Source: Psychrobacter sp. ANT_WB68 (lineage in GTDB: Bacteria > Pseudomonadota > Gammaproteobacteria > Pseudomonadales > Moraxellaceae). From it: DNA of 64,000 nucleotides. This document shows positions 52,684 to 62,233 of the stretch, in pieces; position 1 is the first letter of the stretch; the number at the start of each line of letters is the position of its first letter. Made by a program: the position numbers and the translations under genes. The DNA lies in assembly GCF_008369115.1 (NCBI RefSeq), contig NZ_VOAZ01000001.1, forward strand, positions 806,001-870,000. Reading direction: 5' to 3'. Under the pieces are notes generated by a model, which did not search any database, was not told the origin of the DNA, and saw nothing but the letters and a program-made list of their open reading frames with translations.

Positions 52684-53334
52684 TTATTTAGTAGCGTCAA
52701 TTAGCGTCGCACCAGTCAATGCTTGTAAATCAGTAAAGCTTAAGCCATTAACCTTTTCTATGACTTTTAGACCGTTGTCGGTAACGTCGATGACACATAG
52801 GTCAGTATAAATTCGATCCACGCAGTTTTTGCCAGTCACAGGATAGGTAAGCTCGCTGACGATTTTAGGGTCGCCAGTTTTGGTCGTGTGATTGGTCATC
52901 ACAAAGACTTTTTTGGCACCGACGGCTAAGTCCATAGCACCGCCAACAGCAGGTATTGCATCCTCTGCACCAGTACTCCAGTTGGCCAAGTCACCATTGG
53001 CAGCCACCTGAAACGCGCCCAATACGCAAATGTCGATATGACCACCGCGCATCATGGCAAAAGAGTCGCCATGATGAAAGAAGCTACCGCCCTCTAGCAT
53101 GGTGACGTATTCTTTTCCGGCATTAATCAGCTCAGGGTCTTCTTCACCTTTAGCAGGTGGTGGCCCAAAAGCCAGTAGGCCGTTTTCTGAATGCAGAAAT
53201 ACATCTTTATCAGCAGGTAAGTATTGGGCAATTTTAGTTGGTAGTCCGATGCCTAAATTGACATAGGCGCCATCTGGGATATCTTGCGCCGCGCGCTCAG
53301 CGATTTGATCACGTGTTAGTAGAGTATGGCTCAT
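52684..53334 (-). CDS. pcaJ: 3-oxoadipate CoA-transferase subunit B
   Basis: 216 residues. 'AAQDIPDGAYVNLGIGLPTKIA' and the catalytic glutamate in 'FLHSENGLLAFGP' are typical of the beta subunit. It works with the alpha subunit to pass CoA from succinyl-CoA to 3-oxoadipate. Starts 26 bp after the alpha-subunit stop. Confidence 0.93.
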   Translation of the reverse strand: MSHTLLTRDQIAERAAQDIPDGAYVNLGIGLPTKIAQYLPADKDVFLHSENGLLAFGPPPAKGEEDPELINAGKEYVTMLEGGSFFHHGDSFAMMRGGHIDICVLGAFQVAANGDLANWSTGAEDAIPAVGGAMDLAVGAKKVFVMTNHTTKTGDPKIVSELTYPVTGKNCVDRIYTDLCVIDVTDNGLKVIEKVNGLSFTDLQALTGATLIDATK

Positions 53335-53360
53335 AATAACGATCCTTATAATTGGCAGTA

Positions 53361-54059
53361 TTAAACAGTGGCTGTCGTTGCAGTGCTAGTAGGTTCAGGT
53401 TGGACTTGCACCACATGCTGCACAAAGATACCCGGCGTAATAATGTGCTCAGGATCAAGCTCACCCAGATCAACCTTTTCGGAGACTTGAGCAATAGTCA
53501 CGTCAGCTGCCATTGCCATGATGGGACCAAAGTTACGGGCAGACTTACGATAGACCAGATTGCCCCAGCGATCGCCTTTATCGGCTTTAATTAAGGCGAA
53601 ATCAGCCTTGATCGGATATTCCAAGACATAGTCTTTACCATCTATATTACGAGTCTCTTTGCCTTCAGCGAGCAAGGTACCAAAGCCTGTTGGTGTATAT
53701 ACTGCACCAAGCCCCATACCGGCTGCTTGAATACGGCAGGCCAGATTACCTTGTGGTACCAATTCAAGCTCGATTTTGCCAGCATGATACAGCTCATCAA
53801 ATACCCAAGAGTCGGACTGACGTGGAAAAGAGCAGATTATTTTACGAACGGCGCCCGTTTTTAATAGTTTGGCAAGGCCGTGATCGCCATTACCAGCGTT
53901 ATTATTAATAATAACGAGATCTGTGATACCTAAATCGATAAGACCATCAATGAGCTCGGCCGGTTGACCCGCTGTACCAAAGCCGCCAATCATAATGGTA
54001 GCGCCATCTTTGATTTGACTAAGTACGTCAGTGATACTTTTATCTGCTTTGTTAATCAT
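53361..54059 (-). CDS. pcaI: 3-oxoadipate CoA-transferase subunit A
   Basis: 232 residues. 'DGATIMIGGFGTAGQPAELI' and 'NNNAGNGDHGLAKLLK' are alpha-subunit motifs, and 'GTLLAEGKETRNIDGKDYVL' follows in the second half. Forms the heteromeric transferase with PcaJ. It lies 143 bp after benE, so an internal promoter is possible. Confidence 0.93.
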   Translation of the reverse strand: MINKADKSITDVLSQIKDGATIMIGGFGTAGQPAELIDGLIDLGITDLVIINNNAGNGDHGLAKLLKTGAVRKIICSFPRQSDSWVFDELYHAGKIELELVPQGNLACRIQAAGMGLGAVYTPTGFGTLLAEGKETRNIDGKDYVLEYPIKADFALIKADKGDRWGNLVYRKSARNFGPIMAMAADVTIAQVSEKVDLGELDPEHIITPGIFVQHVVQVQPEPTSTATTATV

Positions 54060-54202
54060 ATTTATATCCTATGAGAATGTAATATTAGATAATGTTAGCC
54101 TGTGATTGTTGTTAATAAACCGTTTAATAAGCCATTAAGGCAATTTGGTTGTAATGAGTGTCACTGTAAGAGGTCACTAGAAATACTAGTGAGTCTTATC
54201 GA

Positions 54203-55429
54203 TCAAGCAGAAAGTGAGAATAAGCGTTTCTTTGTCAAAATATAATGAGCAATCATGCCGATAAGAATGCCCCAAAATACAGAACTTAAACCCAAGAAAC
54301 TCATACCAGATGCTGTTGCCAAAAAGGTAATTAACGCCGCATCTCTTTGACCATCGTCTTTCATAGCGATAGTGATATTGGCAGAAATAGCACCGATCAG
54401 CGCAAGACCTGCCAATGCCGCCACCAACTCCTTCGGCAGTAGGCTAAATAGCATCACAATGCTACTGGCAAATAAACCACCTAATAGATAAAAAATACCG
54501 TTTGCTACACCTGCGATATATCGTTTTTCTTTCAGTTCATGCGCGTCTTTGCCGGTACAAAGAGCGGCAGTGATGGCTGCCAATACAATGGTAATACCAC
54601 CGACACAAGCAACGGCTAATGAGGCTAGACTGGCGACACTCACGATAGGCTTGGCTGGTGTGTCGTAGCCACTGAGCTTTAAGATCGCCATACCAGGCAA
54701 AAATTGCCCCGTCAAGCTGACCAGAATAAGGGGAATAGCAAGGTTAAAGGTGGCGTTCCATGTCCATTCAGGCCAGATAACGGTGGGTACGGTAATCGCT
54801 AAGTTCATATCAACAGGGTTCATCTTGCCAAATAGAACACTTAAAATGACGCCGCATAGCAGTACCCAAATCATGGTATAGCGCGGTGAGAAACGTTTGG
54901 CGAATAAGTAACAACCAAGCATGCTAAAGACGATTAAGGGCATCGTGTCAGTGGCGACAAATAACTCCAGGCCAAACTGAAACAAAATGCCAGCCATCAT
55001 GCCAGCTGCAATACCGCTTGGAATCCACTTTAAAATCTTGTCAAAAGAACCCGTTGCACCCACCAAAAAGATCACAATGGCTGAGATAATATAAGCGGAT
55101 ATTGCCTCATTAATACTCATGTCTGGGAATACGGTTACCAATAGCGCTGTACCGGGTGCTGACCAAGCAGTGATGATAGGCGTCTTGTACTTAATAGAGA
55201 GATAAATGCCAGATACGGCCGCACCTATAGAAACTCCCCAAATCCAAGACGCCATCATCGTCTCTGACACCTGCGCCGCTTGTGCCGCCTGAAAAAAAAT
55301 AATTAAAGGTCCAGCGTAAGAAATAAGAACCGCTAAGAACCCTGCAACCGAGGCGGAGAGCGACCAATCGCTTTTTAAGGTTTGGATTACAGAGGCCATA
55401 TTGCTTCCTTGCAAATTAGCATTCGTCAC
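54203..55429 (-). CDS. benE: Benzoate/H+ symporter BenE
   Basis: 408 residues with about eleven to twelve hydrophobic segments. 'MASWIWGVSIGAAVSGIYLS', 'PIITAWSAPGTALLVT' and 'IPSGIAAGMMAGILFQFG' match the BenE family of benzoate transporters. It sits directly after benD, the normal position in Acinetobacter-type ben operons. Confidence 0.92.
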   Translation of the reverse strand: MTNANLQGSNMASVIQTLKSDWSLSASVAGFLAVLISYAGPLIIFFQAAQAAQVSETMMASWIWGVSIGAAVSGIYLSIKYKTPIITAWSAPGTALLVTVFPDMSINEAISAYIISAIVIFLVGATGSFDKILKWIPSGIAAGMMAGILFQFGLELFVATDTMPLIVFSMLGCYLFAKRFSPRYTMIWVLLCGVILSVLFGKMNPVDMNLAITVPTVIWPEWTWNATFNLAIPLILVSLTGQFLPGMAILKLSGYDTPAKPIVSVASLASLAVACVGGITIVLAAITAALCTGKDAHELKEKRYIAGVANGIFYLLGGLFASSIVMLFSLLPKELVAALAGLALIGAISANITIAMKDDGQRDAALITFLATASGMSFLGLSSVFWGILIGMIAHYILTKKRLFSLSA

Positions 55430-55477
55430 AGGATGATAAATTAAGGTTTATGCTATTTATTGGCAGATTTATTGCTA

Positions 55478-56257
55478 TTAACCTTCGTCGCCGCCACCGA
55501 CAGGAATCGTGCTGCCAGTGATATAAGAAGACTCATCAGATGCTAAAAAAGCGATAGCGTTCACTTGCTCATCTATCGTGCCGTAGCGTTTCATAAAGGT
55601 GCGATCAATGGTCTGGTCAACCACGGCATCCATCCAACGTTTTTCATCAGCAGTTAAAGGATTGGCGTTACGAGGAATTTTTCTAGTTGGAGCTTCGGTA
55701 CCGCCCGTTGCCACGGCATTCACACGGATACCATCGTTTGCGTACTCAAAGGCAAGTGACGCTGTCATGGCATTGACACCACCTTTTGCCGTCGAGTAGG
55801 GTATACGGTTGATACCGCGAGTAGCGATAGAGGATACATTGACAATAGTGCCTGACTGCTGTTTGACCATGATTGGTAATACCGCATGACAGCACCATAA
55901 TGTTGGAAATAATGACCGACTAATTTCCTTTTGAATTTCTGCTTCAGAGAAGCTGGTAAAAGGTTTCATCCATATTGCGCCGCCGACATTGTTGACCAAA
56001 ATATCAATTCGCCCATAAGTATCGAATGCCTTATTAATAGCCTCTTTAGCGCCCTGATGCGTTTCAAGGTCAACTTGAATGGTAACTGCTTCTCCACCAT
56101 TGGCGATGATTTCAGCCAACACCTCTTCCACTAATGGAGAAAAGTCTACCATGACTATTTTGCCACCCTCACTTGCTAAACGTAATGCGACCCCGCGCCC
56201 GATACCTTGTGCGGCACCGGTTACGATACATACCTTACTATCAAAGCGTTTACTCAT
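55478..56257 (-). CDS. benD: Benzoate diol dehydrogenase (1,6-dihydroxycyclohexa-2,4-diene-1-carboxylate dehydrogenase)
   Basis: 259 residues of the short-chain dehydrogenase family. NAD site 'VTGAAQGIGRGVALRLA', 'NNVGGAIWMKPF', and catalytic S/Y/K in 'VNVSSIATRGINRIPYSTAK'. It oxidises and decarboxylates the benzoate cis-diol to catechol. Preceded by benABC. Confidence 0.93.
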   Translation of the reverse strand: MSKRFDSKVCIVTGAAQGIGRGVALRLASEGGKIVMVDFSPLVEEVLAEIIANGGEAVTIQVDLETHQGAKEAINKAFDTYGRIDILVNNVGGAIWMKPFTSFSEAEIQKEISRSLFPTLWCCHAVLPIMVKQQSGTIVNVSSIATRGINRIPYSTAKGGVNAMTASLAFEYANDGIRVNAVATGGTEAPTRKIPRNANPLTADEKRWMDAVVDQTIDRTFMKRYGTIDEQVNAIAFLASDESSYITGSTIPVGGGDEG

Positions 56258-56366
56258 TGCTATCTCCTAAAACCAGATTACGTTTACCACATCGTGCGTC
56301 AGCGTTATATAGATGGCCAATCTGTGTTAAATTTAGAACTAACTTTTAACGCAGACTAATAATCTG

Positions 56367-57383
56367 TTACTGTTCGCTAGGAGTGAATTTTTCATAGTAA
56401 AAATTACTGGGTTTTATATTACTGCTGTCTAACCAATTACTCACAGCATCCACCATAGCTAACGGACCACACAAGTAAACATCGGCGTCCCCGTTATTTA
56501 ACCATTCATCTTCCACATGGCTAGTGACATAGCCTTTACGCTCATGGCTACTGTCTTCAGTCGCTACACAGGTGTAATAGTCAAACCAAGAGTGGTTTTG
56601 TTTTACTTCTTCTAGTTTTTCAATCTCTATCAAGTCGGCGTCATTAGTGACACCGTAGACCATTCTGACAGGATGATGAGCACCAGACACTTCTAAACTT
56701 TTTAGCATCGATAAAAAAGGTGCAATACCGGTACCACCTGCTAGAAATAGCGTCGGGCGGACGAGGGGACGCAAATAAAAGCTGCCAAATGGACCTTCAA
56801 AATCAATCTCTTGACCTATGATCGCAGCATCAGATAAAAAAGTGCTCATTTTGCCGTTAGGAATATTACGGATGACAAACTCAGCTTGCTTGGCACTTGG
56901 CACTGAGCTAAACGAGTAAGAGCGCGTTTCATCAGTATTAGGAATACGGATATTGACGTATTGGCCTGGAAGAAACACCAAAGCATCTGGGTTTTCGACC
57001 TCGACACCAAAGTGAATTGTAGACTCAGACAAAACATTGAGCTGTTGTAATTTGCCTTTAAAAGTAGATTTACCAACTTTACAGGCTTCAGAAGAGGTTG
57101 GTACTTTGATCACACAGTCGCTTTCAGGAATCATCTGACAGGTTAAAACGTAGCCTTCATTAGCCTCAGCTTCTGTAAGAGCATCTTCGATATACATATC
57201 AGGGTGCATGTCGTAACTGCCAGATTCACAATGGCAACGGCAAGTACCGCAAGCACCATCAAGACAATCCACAGGGATATTAAATTTTTGACGATACGCT
57301 GCTTCGGCAACCGTTTCGTCTGCTTCACATTTAATAAAGCCTGTGACGCCGTCTTCGAACTGTAGAGCAATATTATATTCCAT
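56367..57383 (-). CDS. benC: Benzoate 1,2-dioxygenase electron-transfer component
   Basis: 338 residues: an N-terminal plant-type [2Fe-2S] ferredoxin ('DCLDGACGTCRCHC' and later 'YVLTCQM'), an FAD domain ('RSYSFSSVPSA') and an NAD domain ('LFLAGGTGIAPFLSML' and 'VYLCGPLAMVDAV'). It carries electrons from NADH to the BenAB oxygenase. Confidence 0.95.
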   Translation of the reverse strand: MEYNIALQFEDGVTGFIKCEADETVAEAAYRQKFNIPVDCLDGACGTCRCHCESGSYDMHPDMYIEDALTEAEANEGYVLTCQMIPESDCVIKVPTSSEACKVGKSTFKGKLQQLNVLSESTIHFGVEVENPDALVFLPGQYVNIRIPNTDETRSYSFSSVPSAKQAEFVIRNIPNGKMSTFLSDAAIIGQEIDFEGPFGSFYLRPLVRPTLFLAGGTGIAPFLSMLKSLEVSGAHHPVRMVYGVTNDADLIEIEKLEEVKQNHSWFDYYTCVATEDSSHERKGYVTSHVEDEWLNNGDADVYLCGPLAMVDAVSNWLDSSNIKPSNFYYEKFTPSEQ

Positions 57384-57448
57384 GAGAAATATCCCTTTTC
57401 AACACGTATTAATTAAAAGCTAGTGACTAAATAATAAGTGAATAATGA

Positions 57449-57946
57449 TTAGACGTGATAAACGTCCATGATTTGATGAACATAGTCGTCTTTTAAGACC
57501 ACATATTTATCTAAAATTTTTGGTTGGTCTTGTGTCATGTCTATTTTGTACTGAGAATAACCCCAATAGGTATTGGTCTCGTGATAGCGAAAGGATTTGT
57601 TTATCCAGTTAAAACGCACCGTCACGATACCGTCATTGTCTTCGAGTAATTCAATATTCGATAAATTGTGCGTGGTACGAGTATCAGGAATGGTCGCTGA
57701 TGAGCGCTCAGTCTCGATGCGGAAGATACGATCTTCAAGACCACGGCGGTCCGGATAATAAATAAGTGAGATTTCTCGTTGTGGGTCGCTTATGAGCTGA
57801 CCATCATCATCCCAACTTGGCATCCAAAAAGGGCAGTCTTCATCGTAATAAGTGAGCCATTCTTCCCATTTTTTCTCGTCTAATAAACGCGCTTCACGGT
57901 ATAGAAACTGTCTAATGTCTTCAATGTTAACAGTTGCATTCTTCAT
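57449..57946 (-). CDS. benB: Benzoate 1,2-dioxygenase small (beta) subunit
   Basis: 165 residues of the ring-hydroxylating dioxygenase beta family: 'IRQFLYREARLLDEKKWEEW', 'DEDCPFWMPSW' and 'ERSSATIPDTRTTHNLSNIE'. Structural partner of BenA; no metal site of its own. Confidence 0.94.
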   Translation of the reverse strand: MKNATVNIEDIRQFLYREARLLDEKKWEEWLTYYDEDCPFWMPSWDDDGQLISDPQREISLIYYPDRRGLEDRIFRIETERSSATIPDTRTTHNLSNIELLEDNDGIVTVRFNWINKSFRYHETNTYWGYSQYKIDMTQDQPKILDKYVVLKDDYVHQIMDVYHV

Positions 57947-58008
57947 GATTGATATCCTTATTTTTTTGTCAGTTCTACAATAAATAGCAGATTAATAATA
58001 AAAATGTA

Positions 58009-59394
58009 TTAGTCGCTATTAGCACCGTGTAGCTTCTGCTCTTGCTCTAGAGCTTTTTTCATTTCTTCATGCCAGTAGCGATGTTGGACGGTATATAGCC
58101 CTTCATCTTCAGTCTTAACACCACTCATTAAAGGTTTGAGGTCAATAGCGACAGCGCCTTCATCTGCACCTTGAATCCAGTGCTCGGAGCCTCGGCACAT
58201 ATCGTTCCATTCAAGTTTGATACCGTTATAACCTTCTTGGCATGAGCGGAACTCTTCTAAGTCATCAGGTGTTGCCATACCAGTAACGTTAAAGAAATCT
58301 TCATACTGACGGATACGGCGTGCACGTGACTCATCGCTTTCGCCTTTGGGTGCGATACACCAGATGCTGACTTCAGTTTTGTCAACCGCGATAGGGCGGA
58401 GCATACGAATTTGTGAGCCGAACTGATCCATGATGTAGACGTTTGGATATAGGCATAAGTTACGCGAGCGTCCAATCATCCAGTCCGCCATTGCTTCACC
58501 GTATTTAGCGACATAATCATCGCGATAAGCATAGTTTGGACGATCCTGTGGGTTTTCCCACTGTGTCCATAACAGCATGTGTCCGTTTTCAAATGAGTAG
58601 AAACCGCCGCCTTGACGTCCCCATTTTCCAGCGTTCATGGCCTTGATGTTGTCTTCTTTGACGGCTTCTTGTTCTTTACGACGTGCAGTGGTCGCAGCGT
58701 AGTTCCAATGGACAGCTGAAACGTGATAGCCATCGGCACCGTTTTCAGCTTGCAGCTTCCAGTTGCCGTCAAAGGTATAGGTTGAGGTGCCGCGTAGAAC
58801 CTCTAAGCCTTCTGGTGACTGATTCACAATCATGTCAATGATTTTGGTCGAGCCACCAAGCCAGTCTTCAATTGGCTGAACATCATCATTTAGGCTGGCA
58901 AAGATAAAGCCTTTATAATTGGCCATCTTCACTTGTTTTAGGTCGTGCGACCCTTCTTTGTTAAAGCATTCTGGATAGCCTGCATGTCTTGGGTCTTTAA
59001 CTTTAAGCAGCTTACCTGAGTTGTTAAAGGTCCAACCATGAAACGGGCAAGTGTAAGTGGCTTTATTGCCTTTTTTGTGACGGCATAGCTGCGCGCCGCG
59101 GTGGGAGCAAGAGTTAATCATGCAGTGCAGCTCGCCTTCTTTATTGCGGGCAAGAATGACGGGCTGACGACCAATGTATGAGGTGTAATAATCGTTGTTA
59201 TCAGGAACTTGAGATTCATGAGCCAAGTACACCCAATTGTTTTCAAAAATGTATTTCATCTCAAGCTCGAACAGCTCTTCGTTGGTGAAGGCGCTACGAT
59301 GCAGGCGGTAAATCCCTTTTTCACTGTTTTCTTCTAAAAAATCATCAATAGTGATGTCTGATCCTTCAGGTACTAGATTGATACGCTCGCTCAT
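58009..59394 (-). CDS. benA: Benzoate 1,2-dioxygenase large (alpha) subunit
   Basis: 461 residues from the ATG following AAGGAAGG; the frame is open 26 codons upstream with no support. Rieske ligands are in '[14 protein letters not shown]' and '[10 protein letters not shown]'; the mononuclear iron site is in '[16 protein letters not shown]'. With BenB and BenC it converts benzoate to the 1,2-cis-diol. A long inverted repeat lies just upstream, between catA and this gene. Confidence 0.96.
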   Translation of the reverse strand: MSERINLVPEGSDITIDDFLEENSEKGIYRLHRSAFTNEELFELEMKYIFENNWVYLAHESQVPDNNDYYTSYIGRQPVILARNKEGELHCMINSCSHRGAQLCRHKKGNKATYTCPFHGWTFNNSGKLLKVKDPRHAGYPECFNKEGSHDLKQVKMANYKGFIFASLNDDVQPIEDWLGGSTKIIDMIVNQSPEGLEVLRGTSTYTFDGNWKLQAENGADGYHVSAVHWNYAATTARRKEQEAVKEDNIKAMNAGKWGRQGGGFYSFENGHMLLWTQWENPQDRPNYAYRDDYVAKYGEAMADWMIGRSRNLCLYPNVYIMDQFGSQIRMLRPIAVDKTEVSIWCIAPKGESDESRARRIRQYEDFFNVTGMATPDDLEEFRSCQEGYNGIKLEWNDMCRGSEHWIQGADEGAVAIDLKPLMSGVKTEDEGLYTVQHRYWHEEMKKALEQEQKLHGANSD

Positions 59395-59441
59395 GGCTGC
59401 CTTCCTTGTATAATGACGGTGTAAAATGAGATTAGAAGTTA

Positions 59442-59476
59442 ACGTTTGATACGACAACTGAGGGCGTATCAAACGT
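59442..59476. promoter_or_regulatory. Long inverted repeat between catA and benA
   Basis: Perfect 12-bp arms ACGTTTGATACG and CGTATCAAACGT separated by 11 bp, about 48 bp before the benA ATG and 47 bp after the catA stop. No T-run follows on the minus strand, so it is not a standard terminator. It contains ATAC and GTAT half-sites spaced by 13 instead of 7. Confidence 0.55.
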
Positions 59477-59522
59477 AATTGGCTATTCGTTATGAATTAT
59501 TACTATTTAATATGAGTGCTCA

Positions 59523-60446
59523 TTAACCTTGCGCACGGCGGCGTTCTACTTCACTGCCTTGTACAGCTTGGTCAATGTCTTTCACTAAATGAAAGTCAAA
59601 GTCGATACTTGCGTAAGGCTTATCAAGCTCTTTTTCTTTTAACTTATCCGCATCTTCAACCATCGTCACTTCTGGTACCAGCCCTTCGCGGCTTGCAAAA
59701 GCGAAGTCATCCCACAGGTACTCATCGCCATCGATGTTGATTTGTGTGGTTAATTTGCGATAACCGTCGGCACTGGCAAAGAAGTGAATATGGGCTGGTC
59801 GATGACCATGACGTCCTAGCGCGCCCAATACCTTTTGCGTCATTCCTTCTGGCGGTACCGAGTAACCTAATGGCACGATGCTGCGGAAGGCATATTGTCC
59901 GTTTTCATCCGTGATGATGCTACGACGCAAGTTGAAGTGAGATTGTGATTCATCAAAGAAAGAATAGTTACCTAAGCTGTTGGCATGCCATACTTCAACC
60001 TTGGCGTTTGGCAGAGGCTGACCATCTTCGCCATAAACAGTGCCTTGCATAAATAGTACCGTGCCATTTTCAAGGTCAGTGCCATCATCTAGACGCGCAA
60101 ATCCTTTTTCTTCTGGGGCACCAGCGACATAGAGTGGGCCTTCGATGGTACGTACCGTACCGCCATCAAGACCAGCTGCTTTTAGGTCTTCTTCAATCAT
60201 TAAGTCCATAAAGTGATCAAAACCCAAACCCGGCGATAACAAACCTGCTTCTTTGCCTAAGTCACCGATAAACTCAACCCCAGACCAATACTCATCGGCG
60301 GTGATTTTTAAGTCATTAATAGCTTGCATAAGGTCGGTCACGATACGTAAGACAATCTCTTGTACGCGTGGATTGACTTGCTCAGGGAAGTCGATTTTTC
60401 CTTTGATGAATTGAGTGGCTAATGCTTCAATTTGGCTGCGTTCCAT
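59523..60446 (-). CDS. catA: Catechol 1,2-dioxygenase (intradiol)
   Basis: 307 residues. Iron ligands: tyrosines in 'PLYVAGAPEE' (region) and 'SIVPLGYSVPPEGM', histidines in 'GRHGHRPAHIHFF'. 'VEVWHANSLGNYSFFD' is typical of intradiol enzymes. Cleaves catechol to cis,cis-muconate. Strong AAGGAG before the ATG. Between catC and benA. Confidence 0.95.
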   Translation of the reverse strand: MERSQIEALATQFIKGKIDFPEQVNPRVQEIVLRIVTDLMQAINDLKITADEYWSGVEFIGDLGKEAGLLSPGLGFDHFMDLMIEEDLKAAGLDGGTVRTIEGPLYVAGAPEEKGFARLDDGTDLENGTVLFMQGTVYGEDGQPLPNAKVEVWHANSLGNYSFFDESQSHFNLRRSIITDENGQYAFRSIVPLGYSVPPEGMTQKVLGALGRHGHRPAHIHFFASADGYRKLTTQINIDGDEYLWDDFAFASREGLVPEVTMVEDADKLKEKELDKPYASIDFDFHLVKDIDQAVQGSEVERRRAQG

Positions 60447-60524
60447 GTCTCTCTCCTTGTTGAGGACTGTTTTATTAAGGGATAACTATAGGGAGTATTC
60501 TTACTCAGGTTTTATTTGCTTAAT

Positions 60525-60815
60525 TTAGCTGTCATCACTACGAACAGAAGATGGATGACGTAACAATGGTGTCACTTCAACCTTCATGTACGGATAGAGC
60601 GGTAGCGACATCATGATGTCGTGTAGCTCTTCATTACTCTCAACATCAAAGATACTGAAGTTAGAATATTGACCTGCTATGCGCCAAATATGACGCCATT
60701 TACCTTGCTCTTGCAGCTTTTGTGATAATGCTTTTTCTGTGGCTTTAAGCTCATTGACCTTGTCGGCATCCATATCTGTTGGTATTAAGACATCCATTCT
60801 TACGTGGTATAACAT
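60525..60815 (-). CDS. catC: Muconolactone delta-isomerase
   Basis: 96 residues, the family size. 'MLYHVRMDVLIPTDMDADKV' and 'YSNFSIFDVESNEELHDIMM' followed by 'SLPLYPYMKVEVTPLLRHPS' match CatC. Converts muconolactone to 3-oxoadipate enol-lactone. 29 bp after catB. Confidence 0.95.
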   Translation of the reverse strand: MLYHVRMDVLIPTDMDADKVNELKATEKALSQKLQEQGKWRHIWRIAGQYSNFSIFDVESNEELHDIMMSLPLYPYMKVEVTPLLRHPSSVRSDDS

Positions 60816-60844
60816 GCTAATCCCCTTTTTAGTTTTTGACTGAT

Positions 60845-61984
60845 TTATGAGTGGTGAGTGCTTGATGCTGATATGACAGCTTTTTTTGCATAGTGATATA
60901 CTTTGTCGCTATCCACTTCGATACCAAGGCCAGCTCCAGTGGGAACGTTTAGGCCAAAGTTCTGATAATCAAGCGGCTGCACTAAGACATCTTCGGTCAA
61001 TAACAATGGACCAAAGAGTTCAGTGTCGAAGTTCAAGCTAGGATAGGTTGAGAACACATGTGCTGATGCGGCTGTGCCGATAGGCCCTTCAAGCATAGTG
61101 CCGCCATACAGCTCTATACCTGCTAGGTGGGCCATTTGTCCAATCAAGCAGGCCGCTTTTAGTCCGCCAGCTTGATTGATTTTTACGGCAAAAACATCAG
61201 CACAATGATCCGCTGCTAAAAGAAAGGCATTCTGAGGGTCTTGAACGACTTCATCCGCCATAATGGCTACATCAAAGTGTTCTTTTAAACGTTTTAGAGC
61301 GGCTTTATTACGCATTGAAACGGGTTGCTCTATTAAATCAATACCGCCAGTTTGGAGTAGCGCAATACCTTTCATCGCTTCAAGCTCTGTCCAAGCTTGA
61401 TTGACATCGACTGTAATACGGCAGTCAGGTAAGGCTTGTTTGATGGCCAATACATGGGCGATATCGTCAATAATAGGGTTGCTACCGATTTTTAATTTAA
61501 AAATGCGATGGCGCTTTTGTTCAACCATTTGCTTGGCCTCACTGATATCGGTCTCAGTATTACCACTGGCGAGTGTCCATGCCACTTCAATACGATCACG
61601 AACGCGCCCACCAATCAGTTCACTCACTGGTAAGTTTAGGCGTTTGCCTTCGATATCGAGTAGGGCAGTTTCAATCGCGCACTTTGCAAAGCGGTTGCCA
61701 TTGATATGGAGATTTAGCAGCTGCATGGCTTTTGCTGTGCTGGTAGGCTGTTCCTTCAATAGGAGAGGTGCAAAGTAGGTGTCGATATTCGTCTGAATAC
61801 TATGAGGGCTTTCTTCAGCATAGCTTAGACCACCGATAGTTGTTGCTTCGCCCCAACCTTCAAACCCATCTTCTGTTTGGATATGTACTAATACCAATAC
61901 TTGCTCTCTCATTACTGTGCAGGCAAGTTTATGTTCTCTAATCGTTGGTATTGGTACCAGTAGGGTATTAATTGAACGAATCAT
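60845..61984 (-). CDS. catB: Muconate cycloisomerase I
   Basis: 379 residues of the enolase superfamily. 'HRIFKLKIGSNP' holds the catalytic K-x-K, followed by 'ITVDVNQAWTE', 'GIDLIEQPVSM' and 'VAIMADEVVQDPQ' with the metal-binding D, E and D/E residues. Converts cis,cis-muconate to muconolactone. First gene of the minus-strand operon, facing the LysR gene across a 249-bp control region. Confidence 0.94.
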   Translation of the reverse strand: MIRSINTLLVPIPTIREHKLACTVMREQVLVLVHIQTEDGFEGWGEATTIGGLSYAEESPHSIQTNIDTYFAPLLLKEQPTSTAKAMQLLNLHINGNRFAKCAIETALLDIEGKRLNLPVSELIGGRVRDRIEVAWTLASGNTETDISEAKQMVEQKRHRIFKLKIGSNPIIDDIAHVLAIKQALPDCRITVDVNQAWTELEAMKGIALLQTGGIDLIEQPVSMRNKAALKRLKEHFDVAIMADEVVQDPQNAFLLAADHCADVFAVKINQAGGLKAACLIGQMAHLAGIELYGGTMLEGPIGTAASAHVFSTYPSLNFDTELFGPLLLTEDVLVQPLDYQNFGLNVPTGAGLGIEVDSDKVYHYAKKAVISASSTHHS

Positions 61985-62057
61985 ATCTATCCTTAGTTAA
62001 TCGCTGTGACTTCCTTATGCTTAATAAGAACTATAGATGCTAGATACTGGCATGTCT

Positions 62058-62095
62058 AAGACCTATTTGGTCTTATTCTAATACCTTTTAGGTAT
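62058..62095. promoter_or_regulatory. CatM/BenM-type binding sites in the catB-LysR gap
   Basis: ATACCTTTTAGGTAT at 62081-62095 fits ATAC-N7-GTAT exactly. Next to it, AAGACC-TATTT-GGTCTT at 62058-62074 is a second dyad, as expected for a LysR recognition plus activation site pair. Positioned about 75-110 bp before the catB start and about 140-175 bp before the LysR start. Confidence 0.75.
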
Positions 62096-62233
62096 TTTGA
62101 TATAAGGTCTACACCATGTTATGTTCTGTAGGTATACAGATGGTTACTATGAATAGTATTGTGAGCTGACCATAAAGGTTAGGAAGAAAGAGGCTATAAA
62201 AACAACCTAGAGCCTAATCAAGGATGAGAGAAG

